From positions 1 to 64,000 of the forward strand of contig NW_027417073.1 in NCBI RefSeq assembly GCF_009905375.1: 64,000 nucleotides of DNA, read 5' to 3'. Every line of letters begins with the position of its first letter. Position 1 is the stretch's first letter. The notes under the pieces are model-generated. The model had not been told where the DNA came from and did no database searches. It saw nothing but the letters and a program-made list of their open reading frames with translations. Made by a program: the position numbers and the translations under genes. This DNA is from Apium graveolens. Lineage: Eukaryota > Streptophyta > Magnoliopsida > Apiales > Apiaceae. Of the stretch, positions 36,481 through 47,908 are shown one piece after another.

Positions 36481-36801
36481 TCATTTCACCAGAAAAATGA
36501 GTGCATAAGCATCTATGACTGGGGTCACAGTTTGACTCACAGATTGCTCTGTGGTTGTGACAGTGTGTTGTCCTCCACTTGTAGTGGGAACCTCCAATTG
36601 AATTGGAGGGGATTTGACTGGGTTACTGCCATGTGCACCAGCCTCAAACCCTTGTGTGTCTTGCAACATACTGGCACTTGAATGTGCTAAGATTGCCCTT
36701 CTTATGACATTGTCATAGGCAATTGTTCTTCTAGCTTTGACTGCTAAGACAGCTTCTGCTAGAGTTATGAGGGGAGTTGTTCCTTCTTGAGGAACCTCCA
36801 A
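36481..36801 (-). CDS. short open frame in post-pol region of C
   Basis: 106 residues starting MEVPQEGTTPLITLAEAVLA, hydrophilic, with no known domain. The peptide PIQLEVP occurs in it and again just upstream of its start in the same frame, so the original frame was probably longer and repetitive. It may be a piece of the extra gene seen in some SIRE-like elements. Function unknown. Confidence 0.35.
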   Translation of the reverse strand: MEVPQEGTTPLITLAEAVLAVKARRTIAYDNVIRRAILAHSSASMLQDTQGFEAGAHGSNPVKSPPIQLEVPTTSGGQHTVTTTEQSVSQTVTPVIDAYALIFLVK

Positions 36802-37408
36802 TTGAATTGGAGATGATTTAGATAGCTCCCCCTCAGGAGTACTACCCTCAAACCTTTCAGTCTATGAATACTGTTTTGCACATGAAGGTGCATAAGGAAT
36901 ACTCATGAAATATTCAATAAACTGATAAATTTTCATGTTTGGTGGATTCTTTTCTCAAACAACAGAACAATCTGAAGAATATCATGAAATTGCTGTCCTT
37001 TTGTAAAACAGGTGGCTTTTGAGAGTCACCTGAGTGGGATTATGTTTGAGTTTGTGTTTGTGTTTGTGTTGCTGTGCCTGGGTAAACCGCAGTTTGGTTT
37101 TGAAATGTTTTAGCTGCAGTTTTAGCACTAATCCCTGTGAATTGATTATTTGAATTCCCTGTTGATGTCTTGTATTAGACCTGTAATGCATTGAACAAAT
37201 GTATCTTTTTGGAGTTTCATTAGACAAATACATTGTAAGATATTTTAGTTGCAAGCATTATTGCAAAGAAGAAAAAATTTAATATAAATATAAGCACATA
37301 GTAATTATTACACAAACAAGAGATTGGAAGACAAGAATCAGAACTTTCATTAAAAATGGAAACATAGTACATTGAGACATAGATTTAATAAGTAAATCCT
37401 AATCCTAA

Positions 37409-37867
37409 CTACTCTAATTCAGACTCCTTCTTCTCGGCCCCCAACCTCCTTGCCCTGCGCTGGTAAGCTCTGGACATGGAGTGTGCAAGAGAGATGATCC
37501 TCTCCTGCAACTCCAAAGCAGCAAGGCGTTGCTGCTCAGCCACCCTTGCACATCTCTCCATCTCCAGAGAGACTTCCTCTTCAAAGAAAAGAATGTTGAT
37601 TTGATCATTCCACGAGAGTTCGTAAAAGACCTCAAGTGGAATATCAAAGGGGATGTAAACAACCCCCTTGAGACGGACACGAAGTCCGATATGATCAAAA
37701 TAAACTAGGTCATCATCCAAATGATGGACCGGTTGGTAAACTCCATGAATAAGTCTGTAAAAGATTGGGGCATCCATTTGAGAAAGAGAGAGATGAACAA
37801 GACGTGAGTTTGAAAGTGGATGTTTGTTGAGAATAAGAGTAGCGATAAATGATAAAGAGTGAGGCAT
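37409..37867 (-). CDS. 152-residue open frame in post-pol region of C
   Basis: Starts MPHSLSFIATLILNKHP. The middle is rich in aromatic and Asp residues (VYQPVHHLDDDLVYFDH) and the C-terminal third looks like a charged coiled coil (LEMERCARVAEQQRLAALEL, then many Arg and Glu). No known family was recognised. It lies where SIRE-like elements may carry an extra, sometimes env-like, frame, but no transmembrane segment or envelope feature is visible. The in-frame start and clean length make it the best candidate for a real extra protein of this element. Confidence 0.45.
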   Translation of the reverse strand: MPHSLSFIATLILNKHPLSNSRLVHLSLSQMDAPIFYRLIHGVYQPVHHLDDDLVYFDHIGLRVRLKGVVYIPFDIPLEVFYELSWNDQINILFFEEEVSLEMERCARVAEQQRLAALELQERIISLAHSMSRAYQRRARRLGAEKKESELE

Positions 37868-38396
37868 TTTAATTTATAGAGGGAGTAAAGATATAAACCA
37901 AGAGACTCTTGAGTTGCCCGGATAATAAGAGTAATAATCACATAAGCATACTTGACAGCTAGAAATGACTAGTTACTATTCCCCATGCAAGTACTCAAGA
38001 ATATTAGTTTACTTTAAAGAGTGACTATTCCCCATGCAAATAAGAACGTACTCCCTACACAAAAAGTAACTCATCCTATCAGCCATCAGTCAAATAAATT
38101 TACCACTATCAGCATACTCAAAACAACACAAATAATGTACTAGTCTACTAACATTGGACTAACTTATTTTCACGTAAACAAGAAATCATATAAGCATGTA
38201 AATGTGTCAATAAGTCAGAGAAATTAGAGACAAAGTATGTTAAAAGTATTTTTATGAACAGAATTTATGAATTAAATTTGTTCAGTTTTTCATACTTTTT
38301 GCTTCTTTTGATCTGTTATTTATTAAGTTCATATACCGAAGATATGAAGTAATAAATATTTAGTTTACGTAGAATTTTGAAAAATTCCAAGTTCAA

Positions 38397-38915
38397 ATTA
38401 ATCGAGAAGTCTGGGAATTTATAGAAAAAGTAGATGACTTGTCGAGAACTAAAAAATAGATATTTGGGGTTGTCTATCGAGAAGTCATTTAGAGATGTGA
38501 AGTACATATCGAGAAGTCATTTTAAATTACTCTTATAGAGAACTCAAAAACGACTTATCGAAATGTCAGATAAATGCCCAGTTTGTCCAAAAAGGACTGA
38601 AATAAATCTAATTTATTTGAATTGAATCAAATTGAAATCAGAATAAATTTTCCAAAAGTATTTGTCTAAAATAATTCATTGAATTAAATTATTTTAGTTC
38701 TGAGTTATTGATAAGTCTCAAAATATCCTTGTCGAGAACTCTGTGAATTAACATTATTAGAGAATTCTACATGGTCTTATCGATAAGTCATAATAGAGCT
38801 TATCGAGAAGTCATTCGAGAAGTCTGTAAATAGACTTATCGAGGACTCACTCGAGAACTCTAAAATGACTTGTCGATAAGTCATTTTGACTTATCGAGAA
38901 CTCAGTTCTCTATAC
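38397..38915 (-). repeat. TCGANAANTC-type motif cluster downstream of C pol
   Basis: On the plus strand many variants appear (TCGAGAAGTC, TCGATAAGTC, TCGAGAACTC, TCGAGGACTC), spaced irregularly over about 500 bp. The same motif family is in both LTRs of this element. Confidence 0.85.
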
Positions 38916-39154
38916 CTTTGAGTACTGTTATTCTGCCTTGTGTTAATTTTACACATTTAAGATGTAAATTAACAACTAAGCAGTTTACTTAGAATTTGAA
39001 ATATTCTAAGTTAATTTTTGAGTTTTTGAGAAAAATAAATATACAGAGATTCTGAAATATTTATAATTCATATTTCAGTTAATTTCCAATTAAATCAAAC
39101 TAGGTTGATTTATTAGAAACTAATCTGCTGCAATACATTAGCTGAGTTCTTGCC

Positions 39155-42100
39155 TTAGGATGAAGAATTGAGCATTCCAATTTCACTCACAAGTCTAGTG
39201 AAGGTTGCTTCATCCAAAGGTTTAGTAAAAATGTCAGCTAATTGTTTCTCCGTTGGAACAAAAATGAGCTCAATAGTACCATTTGCAGCATGTTCCCTGA
39301 TAAAATGGTACCTAACATCAATGTGCTTTGTTCTAGAATGATTAACTGGATTAGCTATTATAGATATGGCACTAGTATTGTCACACATAATAGGAATTTT
39401 GTGTAACATTAGACCATAGTCCATTAGCTGATTTCTAATCCAAAGCACCTGAGCACAACAACTTCCAGCAGCTATATATTCAGCCTCAGCTGTGGAAGTT
39501 GACACAGATTGTTGTTTCTTACTATACCAAGATACAATTCTTTGACCAAGAAATTGACAGCTTCCACTAGTACTTTTCCTATCAACCCTACATCCAGCAA
39601 AATCTGCATCTGTGTATCCAACAGCTTCAAAACCAGTTCCCTTAGGATACCATAATCCCAAGTTTGGAGTTCCCTTTAAGTATCTGAAAATCCTTTTCAC
39701 AGCCATCAAATGTGATTCCTTTGGATTGGCTTGAAATCTAGCACATAGACAAGTAGCAAACATGATGTCTGGTCTACTAGCAGTCAAATAAAGCAATGAT
39801 CCAATCATCCCTCTGTAGCTTGAAATATCCACACTCTTGCCTTTCTTGTCTTCATCCAACTTGGTTGTAGTAGACATTGGTGAAGATGCAGGTGAGCTAT
39901 CCACCATACCAAATTTCTTCAATAAGTCATTCACATATTTGGTTTGGCTGATGAAAATACCATCACTTCTTTGACTAACTTGAAGGCCAAGGAAGTAACT
40001 CAATTCTCCCATCATGCTCATTTCATACTCACTCTGTATTAGCCTAGAGAATCTTTGACAAAGCTTTTCATTTGTAGATCCAAAGATGATATCATCCACA
40101 TAGATTTGAACTAGGATCATATCTTCACCATGCTTCTTGTAGAAGAGAGTCTTATCAATAGTACCTCTGGTAAAACCATGTTTGAGTAGAAATTCTGACA
40201 GTGTGTCATACCAGGCTCTAGGTGCCTATTTCAATCCATATAGAGCCTTGAGTAATTTGTAAACAAAGTTAGGAAATTCTGGAACTTCAAAGCCAGGTGG
40301 CTATTGTACATAAACTTCTTCTTTTAGTTCACCATTAAGAAAAGCACTCTTGACATCCATTTGATACACCTTGAAATTTGAGTGTGCAGCAAATGCCAAA
40401 AAATTTTTATTGCTTCTAGTCTTGCAACAGGAGCAAAAGTCTCATCATAGTCAATTCCCTCTTCTTGTGAGTAGCCTTTAGCAACCAGCCTTGCTTTGTT
40501 TCTAGTAACAATTCCATTTTCATCCATTTTGTTCCTGTACACCCACTTAGTTCCAATTATGCTTCTGTTCTTTGGTGCAAGGACTAATTTCCAAACTTTG
40601 TTTCTCTCAAACTGATTCAGCTCCTCCTGCATAGCACATATCCAATCAGGATCCAATAGGGCTTCTTCAGTTTTCTTGGGCTCTACTTGAGATAGAAAAC
40701 ATGCATGTAGGCATTCGTTAGCAGTTGCACTTCTAGTTCTCACACCAGCTGAGGGATCACCAATAATATCTTCTACTGTATGACTCCTATCCCACTTTCT
40801 AGTGTGTATCTGTTGACTAGTGCCTTCATCATTTTCTTCAGTATTACCATGACTGTCATTTCCATTCTCTCCTTCTCCCCCTGAGTTTGTGCCACCAAAT
40901 TCAGGTGTCTGAGAGAGCTTTCATTCCCATGATTTTGTTCAGAGGTCTCTTCATTTGTCATTTGTTGTGCCACAACTTCATCTTCCTCATCAGAATCACT
41001 ATCAATGGTTAGATTCTCAAATGCAAGGGCTTCAGCATCATTTACATCAAGGCATTCCAAGCCTGGACACTTGTCATCATCAAAAGTCACATCTGTGCTT
41101 TCCATAATTTTCTTTTGATCAATCACATAAACTTTGTAGGCTATTCTTTCCAATGAATATCCCAGAAAAATTGCTTCAAAACCTTTAGAGTCAAATTTTC
41201 CCACATATTCAGAGTTGTCTTTTAGAATATAACACTTGCTTCCAAACACATGTAGATGCTTCACTGTAGGCTTCCTGTTAGACATGATTGAGTAAGGTGA
41301 TTTTCCATGAGCTTTGTTGATGAGATATCTGTTTTGAGTGTTGCATGCAGTATTAACAACCTCTTCCCAAAAACTAGTTGGCAACTGAGCATCTTGTAGC
41401 AAGGTTCTAGCAGCTTCAACCAATGTTCTATTTTTCCTCTCAACTACTCCATTCTGTTGAGGTGTTCTAGCTACTGAAAATTCTTGAACAATGCCTTTGC
41501 TTTTGCAGAATTCACTTAATGTTGAGTTTCTGAATTCTGTTCCATTATCACTCCTCAATTTTTTCACACTAACTTTTCCTTCAGCTTGCTTCTCAATTTT
41601 CTTGACGTGCTCAATTATAATGTTTGGAGTTTTATCTTTAGAGTACATGAACTCAAACCAAGTGTATCTTGAAAAATCATCAACCATGACAAGGGCATAT
41701 TTGTTCCTTGAAATGGACAAGACATTTACTGGCCCAAACAAGTCCATGTGAATAAGTTGCAGATATGCACTTATAGAATTCACAGATTTTGACTTGTGAC
41801 TTGATCTTTTCATTTTTCCTTTCTGACAAGCTTCACAAACTTCCAGTTGAGAAAATTCCAGACTAGGCATGTCTCTCACAAGCTCCTTCTTGACTAAGGT
41901 GTTGATTGCTTTGAAATTCAAGTGAGATAGCTTCTTATGCCACAATTTGCTTTGTTCTTCTGATGCCTTGGTGTAGAAACAACATACTCCATCCTTATTT
42001 GTTGAGTCTAAGCCCGCAACAAACAAGCTTCCCTTTTCTTACACCTTTAAGAGCAATTTCACCAGTCTTTTTGCTAATAAAAGCACAATCTTCTTTGTTG

Positions 42101-42366
42101 AAAACAACTTGAAAACCTCTGTCTGCAAATTGACTAACACTTAGAAGATTTACTTCTAATCCAGCAACTAGTGCTACATCTTTAATGACAACATTTCCAG
42201 AAACAATCTTGCCATATCCCATTGTGAATCCTTTGCTGTTGTCTCCAAAGGTCACCAAAGGGCCAGCCATCTCCTCAAATTGTGATAGCAGGGCCTTATC
42301 ACCTGTCATATACCTGGAACATCCACTATCAATGATCCATATGACCTTCTTTCCTTTGCCCTGCAC
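39155..42366 (-). pseudogene. pol: copia pol of element C (protease-integrase-RT-RNase H)
   Basis: Polyprotein of element C in copia order. Protease: WIIDSGCSRYMTG (42366-41995). Frameshift near 42035, then GAG-pre-integrase (LWHKKLSHLNF), the zinc-binding CEACQKGK, and an integrase core with HMDLFGPVN, RSDNGTEF and the Glu in QQNGVVERKNRTL, all catalytic residues present. A further frame break lies before 40743. RT begins [17 protein letters not shown]; a frameshift lies near 40400 and two TAG stops lie near 40305 and 40230 (in VYVQ-stop-PPGF and LK-stop-APRAW). The open frame 40120-39155 holds the RT active site [11 protein letters not shown] and RNase H ([36 protein letters not shown]). 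It is broken at several points and cannot give a full polyprotein. Confidence 0.9.
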
Positions 42367-44760
42367 ACAATGAGGATTGAGTGTGTTTAGCTACCCAAGC
42401 TGTGTTGGGCACTTTCTTCTTGTTAACTGATTTTGCAGAAATAGAATGATAATTTTCAGATAAAATGGAATTCATAGACTGTTGAGCATTTTCCCTTTCA
42501 GATATAGAACCAATTTTTGATTCTATGAGATCAATTCTCAATTTGTGACAACTCTTCATCACTTTTATGTTGCAGGGAATGCAGTCAAACTTGTCACAGA
42601 ATGAATAGGGATCATTAGCCTTAGCTTCATTGTACTTGCGGACTCCTTCAGGTGGATTGCCAACAATCTTTTTACAAAGATGAGTTAGGTGATTCATTGA
42701 TCCACAATTCTCACACCTCTTTCTAGGAGCATCTGCAACATAAGCAAAATTATTGCTTTTGTTTATCCCAATCTTTCCATTTCTATTCTTCTTTTTCTTT
42801 TTGACCTTTTCAGCTTTAATCTCCTTCACAGGCTCCTTAGTTTCTTGATTGGCTTTTAGTGTTTCAACAGAGATGGAAGACTGAGTTGTCTCATTATTTT
42901 TCTTTTCCTTGTCCTCATCAGCTATCTCATGTTTGATGATCAACTCTTCTTCACTAAAGTTCAGCTCACATGCCTTGAACAAAGGTGATTCAACTTTCTT
43001 CAAAATAATTGGAACATTCTCAGTTTCAGTTGATTTTCCTTTGTCACTGACAGACTTCTTCTTGTTGTTCAAACCCTCATAATCAAGACCAATGGAAATG
43101 TTTGCACATGGCTTGTTCTTTTCATGATATTGGCCAATCAACTCAGAAGCATTTTTGAAGGATTTCAGCTTCACTTCATTCTTCTCCAGCCTTTCTCTCA
43201 ATACTGCTTCAATTTTACTTGCACACTTTAATTTGTTCTTTAAGTATGCAATTTCTTGCTTAGCAGCATCAAGCTCAACCAGCAACAATTCATTCTCTTG
43301 TTTTTCACTCTCAAGTTTTTCATTGATCTTTTTCAATCTGCTAACTTCCTCATTTGCAGCAACCATGCTTGTATGAATGTGGAACATTTCTGTGCTCATC
43401 TTTTCAACAGTTTCCTTATATTGACTCACATTTAAATCAATTGTGGTAAGAGTTGGTACCTGTGATTTAGATGATGAAGAATATCCTTGCTCCAAGACCA
43501 TGAGTGCATAGTTTCCAACTTCTTCATCTTCATCATTGTCTGAATCATCCCAGCTTTTACCCTCAGCAATATAAGCTTTCCCTTGTTGCTTCTTTAGAAG
43601 AGCATCATACTTTGCTTCCAATTCAAGATAGTCTTTGTCTTTCTTTGCCTTCTTGGGTTTCCTACATTCTGTAGCAAAATGGCCCAACTCATCACAATTA
43701 AAGCACCTTATGTTTGATCTATCAACAGATCCAGTTTTGTAGCCAATTTTGCTATCAGGAGTGTACTTCCCTTTTCCTTTCTAGCTACTGTCTTTGTTGA
43801 AGGACTGTCCTTTGCTCTTGAAAATCTTGGTTTCTTCACTCTAATGTTAGAGAATTTTCTAGCCAAGTAAGCCATTGATTTATCTAGCTCATCAAGCTTA
43901 TCAAGAGTGTAGAACTCATCTTCTTCATCCAATTCCAGTATGACTTGCTCTTTAGTGTCATTGACTCTTTTCTCACTTGTAGAAATTACTGGAGTTTGGG
44001 ATCTTTGCTCATCATTAGAGGTCTGGCCATCATTCACAATCGGTGCACTTGAGCCATCCATTACATATCCTTGACCAGCCCTTAATGATTTCTTTTGAAT
44101 CATTTCAAGTTTATAAGTTTTCAGAACCCCATAGAGCACTTCCAGTGTGATTCTACTCAAATCCCTTCCTTCTCTGATTGCAGAGATCTTTTGTTCCAAA
44201 TGATCAGGGAGAGTAAGCAAGAACTTCAAATTCACTTCTTCAACATCATAAAATTTATCATGAAGCTGCAAGTCATTTATCAGCTTATTAAACCTTTCAA
44301 ACACATCAGTAATACCTTCCTTTGGTTAAGCCATAAAGCCCTCATACTGAGAAATCAATATCCTTCTTTGATTTGACCTAACCTCCTCAGTTCCTTCACA
44401 GAGTATCTCAATCTTTTTCCAGATCTGTTTAGCAGTGTCACAGTTGACAATGTTATTATAAATTACATTGTCAAGTGACTCAATTAGTATCAGTTGCAAA
44501 GCACTGTCTAGGGAAACTTTCTCTCTTTCAGGTTCAGTATACTCAGAGGGATCCTTGGGAGCATAATGAGCTGGAATAACTATGTCTCCATCTGTGGTTT
44601 CCTCAACTCTAACCATAGGAGTGAAGAGCCCATTCTTGAGGATCTGAATGTAAAGGTGATTGGCCATTCTTATAAACAGCAACATTTTCTTTTTCCATAA
44701 AGTGTAGTTGGCCTTATCAAAGGGAGGAATCTTGATACTAATGATTTTCTATGTATTCAT
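42329..44760 (-). pseudogene. gag: copia gag of element C
   Basis: Gag with start ATG at 44760, but codon 4 is TAG; the frame then runs KIISIKIPPFDKANYTLWK. UBN2-type capsid domain: AKQIWKKIEILCEGTEEV (44685-44326), a TAA stop, then LKFLLTLPDHL and LEVLYGVLKTYKLEM (44304-43708). A frameshift near 43785 leads into the zinc knuckle RCFNCDELGHFATEC (about 43670-43712). The long C-terminal open frame 43687-42329 has a coiled-coil region (about residues 85-180), a lysine-rich segment, and a second CxxCx4Hx4C knuckle (CENCGSMNHLTHLC). It ends in a different frame from pol, so pol would need a frameshift or this is another mutation. Confidence 0.85.
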
Positions 44761-44795
44761 TTTTCCAAGATCTAATCTGTTTGCTTTCAGATTTT

Positions 44796-44807
44796 GCTCT
44801 GATACCA
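44796..44807 (-). promoter_or_regulatory. primer-binding site of C
   Basis: TGGTATCAGAGC on the minus strand, 2 bp inside the 5' LTR; initiator methionine tRNA type. Confidence 0.9.
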
Positions 44808-44809
44808 CT

Positions 44810-46286
44810 TGTTAGATATGAATACAACACACAGAGGGGGGGGGGGGTGAATGTGTTTTGGCTTAAATGTTTACTTTTTGATCGACTTTGGCTTTAGCAA
44901 TTGGTTATTATCAATGATTTGGTAGAATAGATGTTATACATAAATAACAATGCAAATATATAAAACAAAGATCTTCAAAACTCACTTAATTTTATATTAA
45001 AAATCAAGCAGTGTTTTGCTACAAAATCTCTAAGTTCTTGGTTTAGAACTTAGCTTCCTTCTTGAGAGAGAATACAAGATTTTCTATCTAGATTCTTACA
45101 ACTGACTAAGGACTAGTGTTAACTTTATAACTCAGTTAACTGCTGGTTTACACAGTATGTAATAAGACATGCTATTAGCTTTTCTAAACTGTCACTTGTC
45201 ATTTATATTTATAGAAAAACAGATCTTCCATTTCTGGCTTAGCATATCTTTAGTATCCCGTGTTTACTTTAATCTTCCTTTATCAGTTAATCTTTACCAT
45301 TAATCTTGCACATCTCTCAAGCTGCTTTTTGTAGACTTGTCAATTCAGCTGTGTGAATTGTTTGTTGATTTGTAACCTTGGATATTGAACTGTTCTGCAA
45401 TTCTGTACTAAGAGAAATTTCTTCACTTCGAGATCTCCAATTAAGCTGTAGAGAACTCGACATCTCGATAGGCATGTTGGCTTGTCGATATCTCTGAAAC
45501 TTCATTATTGACTTGACTTATCGACAACTCTGAGTTCTCTAGTGAATTTTGGTTTATCGACAACTCAGAGTTCTCTAATGGACTTTGGCTTATCGATAAC
45601 TCAGAGTTCTTTAATGAATGTATACTTGTCGATATCTCTGAGTTCTCGAATGGGTATCTGAATTGTCGATATCTCCAATAGCATTTCCTGAGTTCTCGAT
45701 AGACAATTCCTGAGTTCTCGATAGGTCTTTCTGAGTTCTCGATAGGTCTTTCTGAGTTCTCGATAGGTCTTTCTCTATAACACTAATTCTGTGACTTGTA
45801 GAGATCTTGACTTAGAATATTTTTCACCAAACAAAATTATTCAACTCCAAGCTTCTTCATAATTCTTCTGAGGCATGATCTTCTTGATCTTCTTCCAGAT
45901 ATAATTCTTAGGCTTGACACTGTTTAGGGAAAAATGCTCCAGTCTGCTCCATTTACATTTTACAGACATGAAGTGTTACAAGTATAAATTACAGATTAAG
46001 GTTACAATACAACTAATCTTAGGGTTGGCCCCAAGCTTAACTGATTGCTAATGACATTGTCAGCATCAGTAATCTTTGACAGTAATCTTTGACATCAGAT
46101 CATTGAAGATTAATGACATTGTTAGCTCCAGTAATCTTTGACGGTAATCTTTGACATCAGATCATTGAAGATTAATGACGTTGTTAGCTCCAGTAATCTT
46201 TGACAGTAATCTTTGAAATCATATCATTGAAGATTAATGACATTGTTAGCTCCAGTAATCTTTGATATCATCTATTATATATTACA
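44810..46286 (-). repeat. 5' LTR of copia element C
   Basis: About 1.48 kb, starting TGTAATATATAATAG at 46286 and ending ATATCTAACA at 44810. Very similar to 34376-35826. Differences include the G run (12 here, 16 in the 3' LTR, where the neighbouring ACAGA is also lost) and changes in the array at 46070-46260. Motif cluster at about 45440-45775. Confidence 0.95.
45440..45775 (-). repeat. TCGANAANTC-type motif cluster in C 5' LTR
   Basis: Same cluster as in the 3' LTR, ending in a run of GAGTTCTCGATAGGTCTTTCT units. Confidence 0.85.
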
Positions 46287-47247
46287 GTAAAGATGCTAAA
46301 GATCAGACTGGAGTATTTTTCTGTGAACAGTCTCAAGCGTAAGAATAAACTCTGGAAAAAACAACAAGATCATGCCTCAGAGAAAAGGTGAAGAAGCTTG
46401 GAGTTGTAAATTTGTTTTAGGAAAAATGTTCAAAGTCAAGAAATCTACAAGTCACAGATCAAGTCATATAGAGAAGTCATTCGAGAACTCCAGAATGACT
46501 TATCGAGAAGTCCAAAATGGCTTTTAGAGAAATCTCAAAGATATTGACAAGTCAAATGAAGATATGAAGATTGGAGAAATCGACAAGTCAAATTATCATT
46601 AGAGATCTCAAAGATATCTACAACTCAAAATGTATATAGAGATCTCTGAGATATCGACAAGTCATTTCTGCATATAGAGAACTCAGAGATATCGACAAGG
46701 TAAAAATGAAGATATGAAGATTGGAGATATCGACAAGTCAATTTATCATTAGAGATCTCAGAGATATCGACAAGTCAAAATGCATATAGAGATCTCAGAG
46801 ATATCGACAAGTCATTTGTACATGCAGAGATTTGGAGACCTCGACAAGCCAAGTTCACTTATAGAGAACTTAGAGACCTCGACAAGTCAAAGACACTTAT
46901 AGAGAACTCATAGATCTAGATAAGCCATTATACTTATCGAGATGTTAGTTTTCTATAGAACAAACTGGAGATCTCGATATAAACCTCAAGTACAAAATGC
47001 AGACAAGTTAAAGATTCAAGATTACCAGTCAATAACGATCTAATCATTTAGATTGAAAAGTCTACAAAAGCAGTTTGAAGAGTGCAAGATCAAGGGCCAA
47101 GATTAACTGATAAAGGAAGGTCACAGACCTACAAGATTTGCAAGGATTTACTAAGCCAGAAATGGAAAACTTTAAAGATAACTTAAATTATGGTTCAGTA
47201 CATCTTATTGCATGCTGTGTATACCTGTGTTTACTAATCTATAAAGT
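46287..47247 (+). repeat. LTR fragment H, right part
   Basis: Plus-strand LTR sequence similar to the G LTR from about 25740 to 26777: CAAGATCATGCCTCAGA, GAAGCTTGGAGTTG, a motif cluster at about 46440-46985, and AAGCCAGAAATGG near its end. Element C interrupts it on the left (target duplication GTAAA) and element D on the right. The remaining LTR end should lie beyond the window. Confidence 0.7.
46440..46985 (+). repeat. TCGANAANTC-type motif cluster in H LTR
   Basis: Irregular array of TCGAGAACTC, TCGACAAGTC, TAGAGATCTC and related words. The arrangement differs from the clusters in G and C, so clusters expand independently in each family member. Confidence 0.85.
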
Positions 47248-47324
47248 TGTTAGATATATTTGATAATGTCATGTCTAATATGATTTATGTTTAGTTTTCA
47301 GATCTTACTTAAACAGGACAAATC

Positions 47325-47425
47325 AGTACTTAACTGAAATCAGCACTTATACTGAAGTCAGAACTTAAGTCATCAGTACTTAAGGTTCAGCATATATTTA
47401 TCAGAAGATAATATCAGGACTTAAA
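47325..47425 (+). repeat. ATCAGNACTT motif cluster in D LTR
   Basis: ATCAGTACTTAA, ATCAGCACTTAT, GTCAGAACTTAA, ATCAGTACTTAA and ATCAGGACTTAA occur within 100 bp. Confidence 0.85.
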
Positions 47426-47614
47426 GGAAATGTTCAGATAGGAAGGCGGCTGATTGAAAGGAAAAGAAGATCAAGACAAACGTAAGAAGAGATATGCATG
47501 AAGAAGGAATTCTATGAAGAATAGAATACTTGGAAGAAAAGATATCCGATTGATATATTTTAGGAAGCAGAATTATATTCCATATCAATTAGCGATTATC
47601 TTGTAACTGTGTGG

Positions 47615-47622
47615 TATATAAA
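47615..47622 (+). promoter_or_regulatory. TATA box in D LTR
   Basis: TATATAAA, about 240 bp before the LTR end; transcription would start about 30 bp downstream. Confidence 0.65.
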
Positions 47623-47756
47623 CACATACATAGAATTTACACTATAAGTGTTATCATTATCGAAAAGATTATTCATTGTAACCCTAGCAGCTCTCGTGAT
47701 ATTTGTTCATCACTGAGAGAGGACAGTTCCATACTGTAACAGAGTTTATTGTTTTG

Positions 47757-47762
47757 AATAAA
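47757..47762 (+). terminator. poly(A) signal in D LTR
   Basis: AATAAA, about 140 bp downstream of the TATA box, where an R-region polyadenylation signal is expected. Confidence 0.55.
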
Positions 47763-47854
47763 GTTTGTTTTCTGTTACTTGAGTTATTAAAGTTCGATTT
47801 GATTGTGCTATACACTGTATTTACCCCCCTCTACAGTGTGTGTGACCTAACAAA

Positions 47855-47866
47855 TGGTATCAGAAC
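47855..47866 (+). promoter_or_regulatory. primer-binding site of D (variant)
   Basis: TGGTATCAGAAC, 2 bp after the LTR. The other elements here have TGGTATCAGAGC; D differs at the eleventh base. With the next bases it reads ATCAGAACTT, the family's own repeated motif. Confidence 0.85.
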
Positions 47867-47908
47867 TTGTCTATTAACACACAAACAATTTAAGATCCAA
47901 AAACAATC

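Larger units (their letters stand above)
35846..39154 (-). other. post-pol region of element C
   Basis: About 3.3 kb between the end of pol and the polypurine tract. It holds two open frames (annotated separately), a motif cluster (38397-38915) and otherwise AT-rich sequence with no recognised domain. Long untranslated or extra-gene regions at this place are typical for SIRE-like elements. Confidence 0.7.
34376..46286 (-). mobile_element. Ty1/copia element C, complete
   Basis: An 11.9-kb minus-strand element with two LTRs (about 1.45-1.48 kb), PBS, gag, pol, a 3.3-kb region after pol, and a polypurine tract. A 5-bp target duplication GTAAA flanks it (34371-34375 and 46287-46291). Layout and gag length fit the SIRE/Maximus lineage. 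gag and pol both carry stops and frameshifts, so it is not autonomous. The two LTRs remain very similar, so the insertion is not ancient. Confidence 0.95.
47248..47852 (+). repeat. 5' LTR of copia element D
   Basis: A 605-bp LTR, TGTTAGATATATTTG...GTGACCTAACA. U3 carries five ATCAGNACTT motifs (47325-47420). TATA box at 47615, poly(A) signal at 47757, C-tract TTTACCCCCCTCTACAG near the end. Confidence 0.9.
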
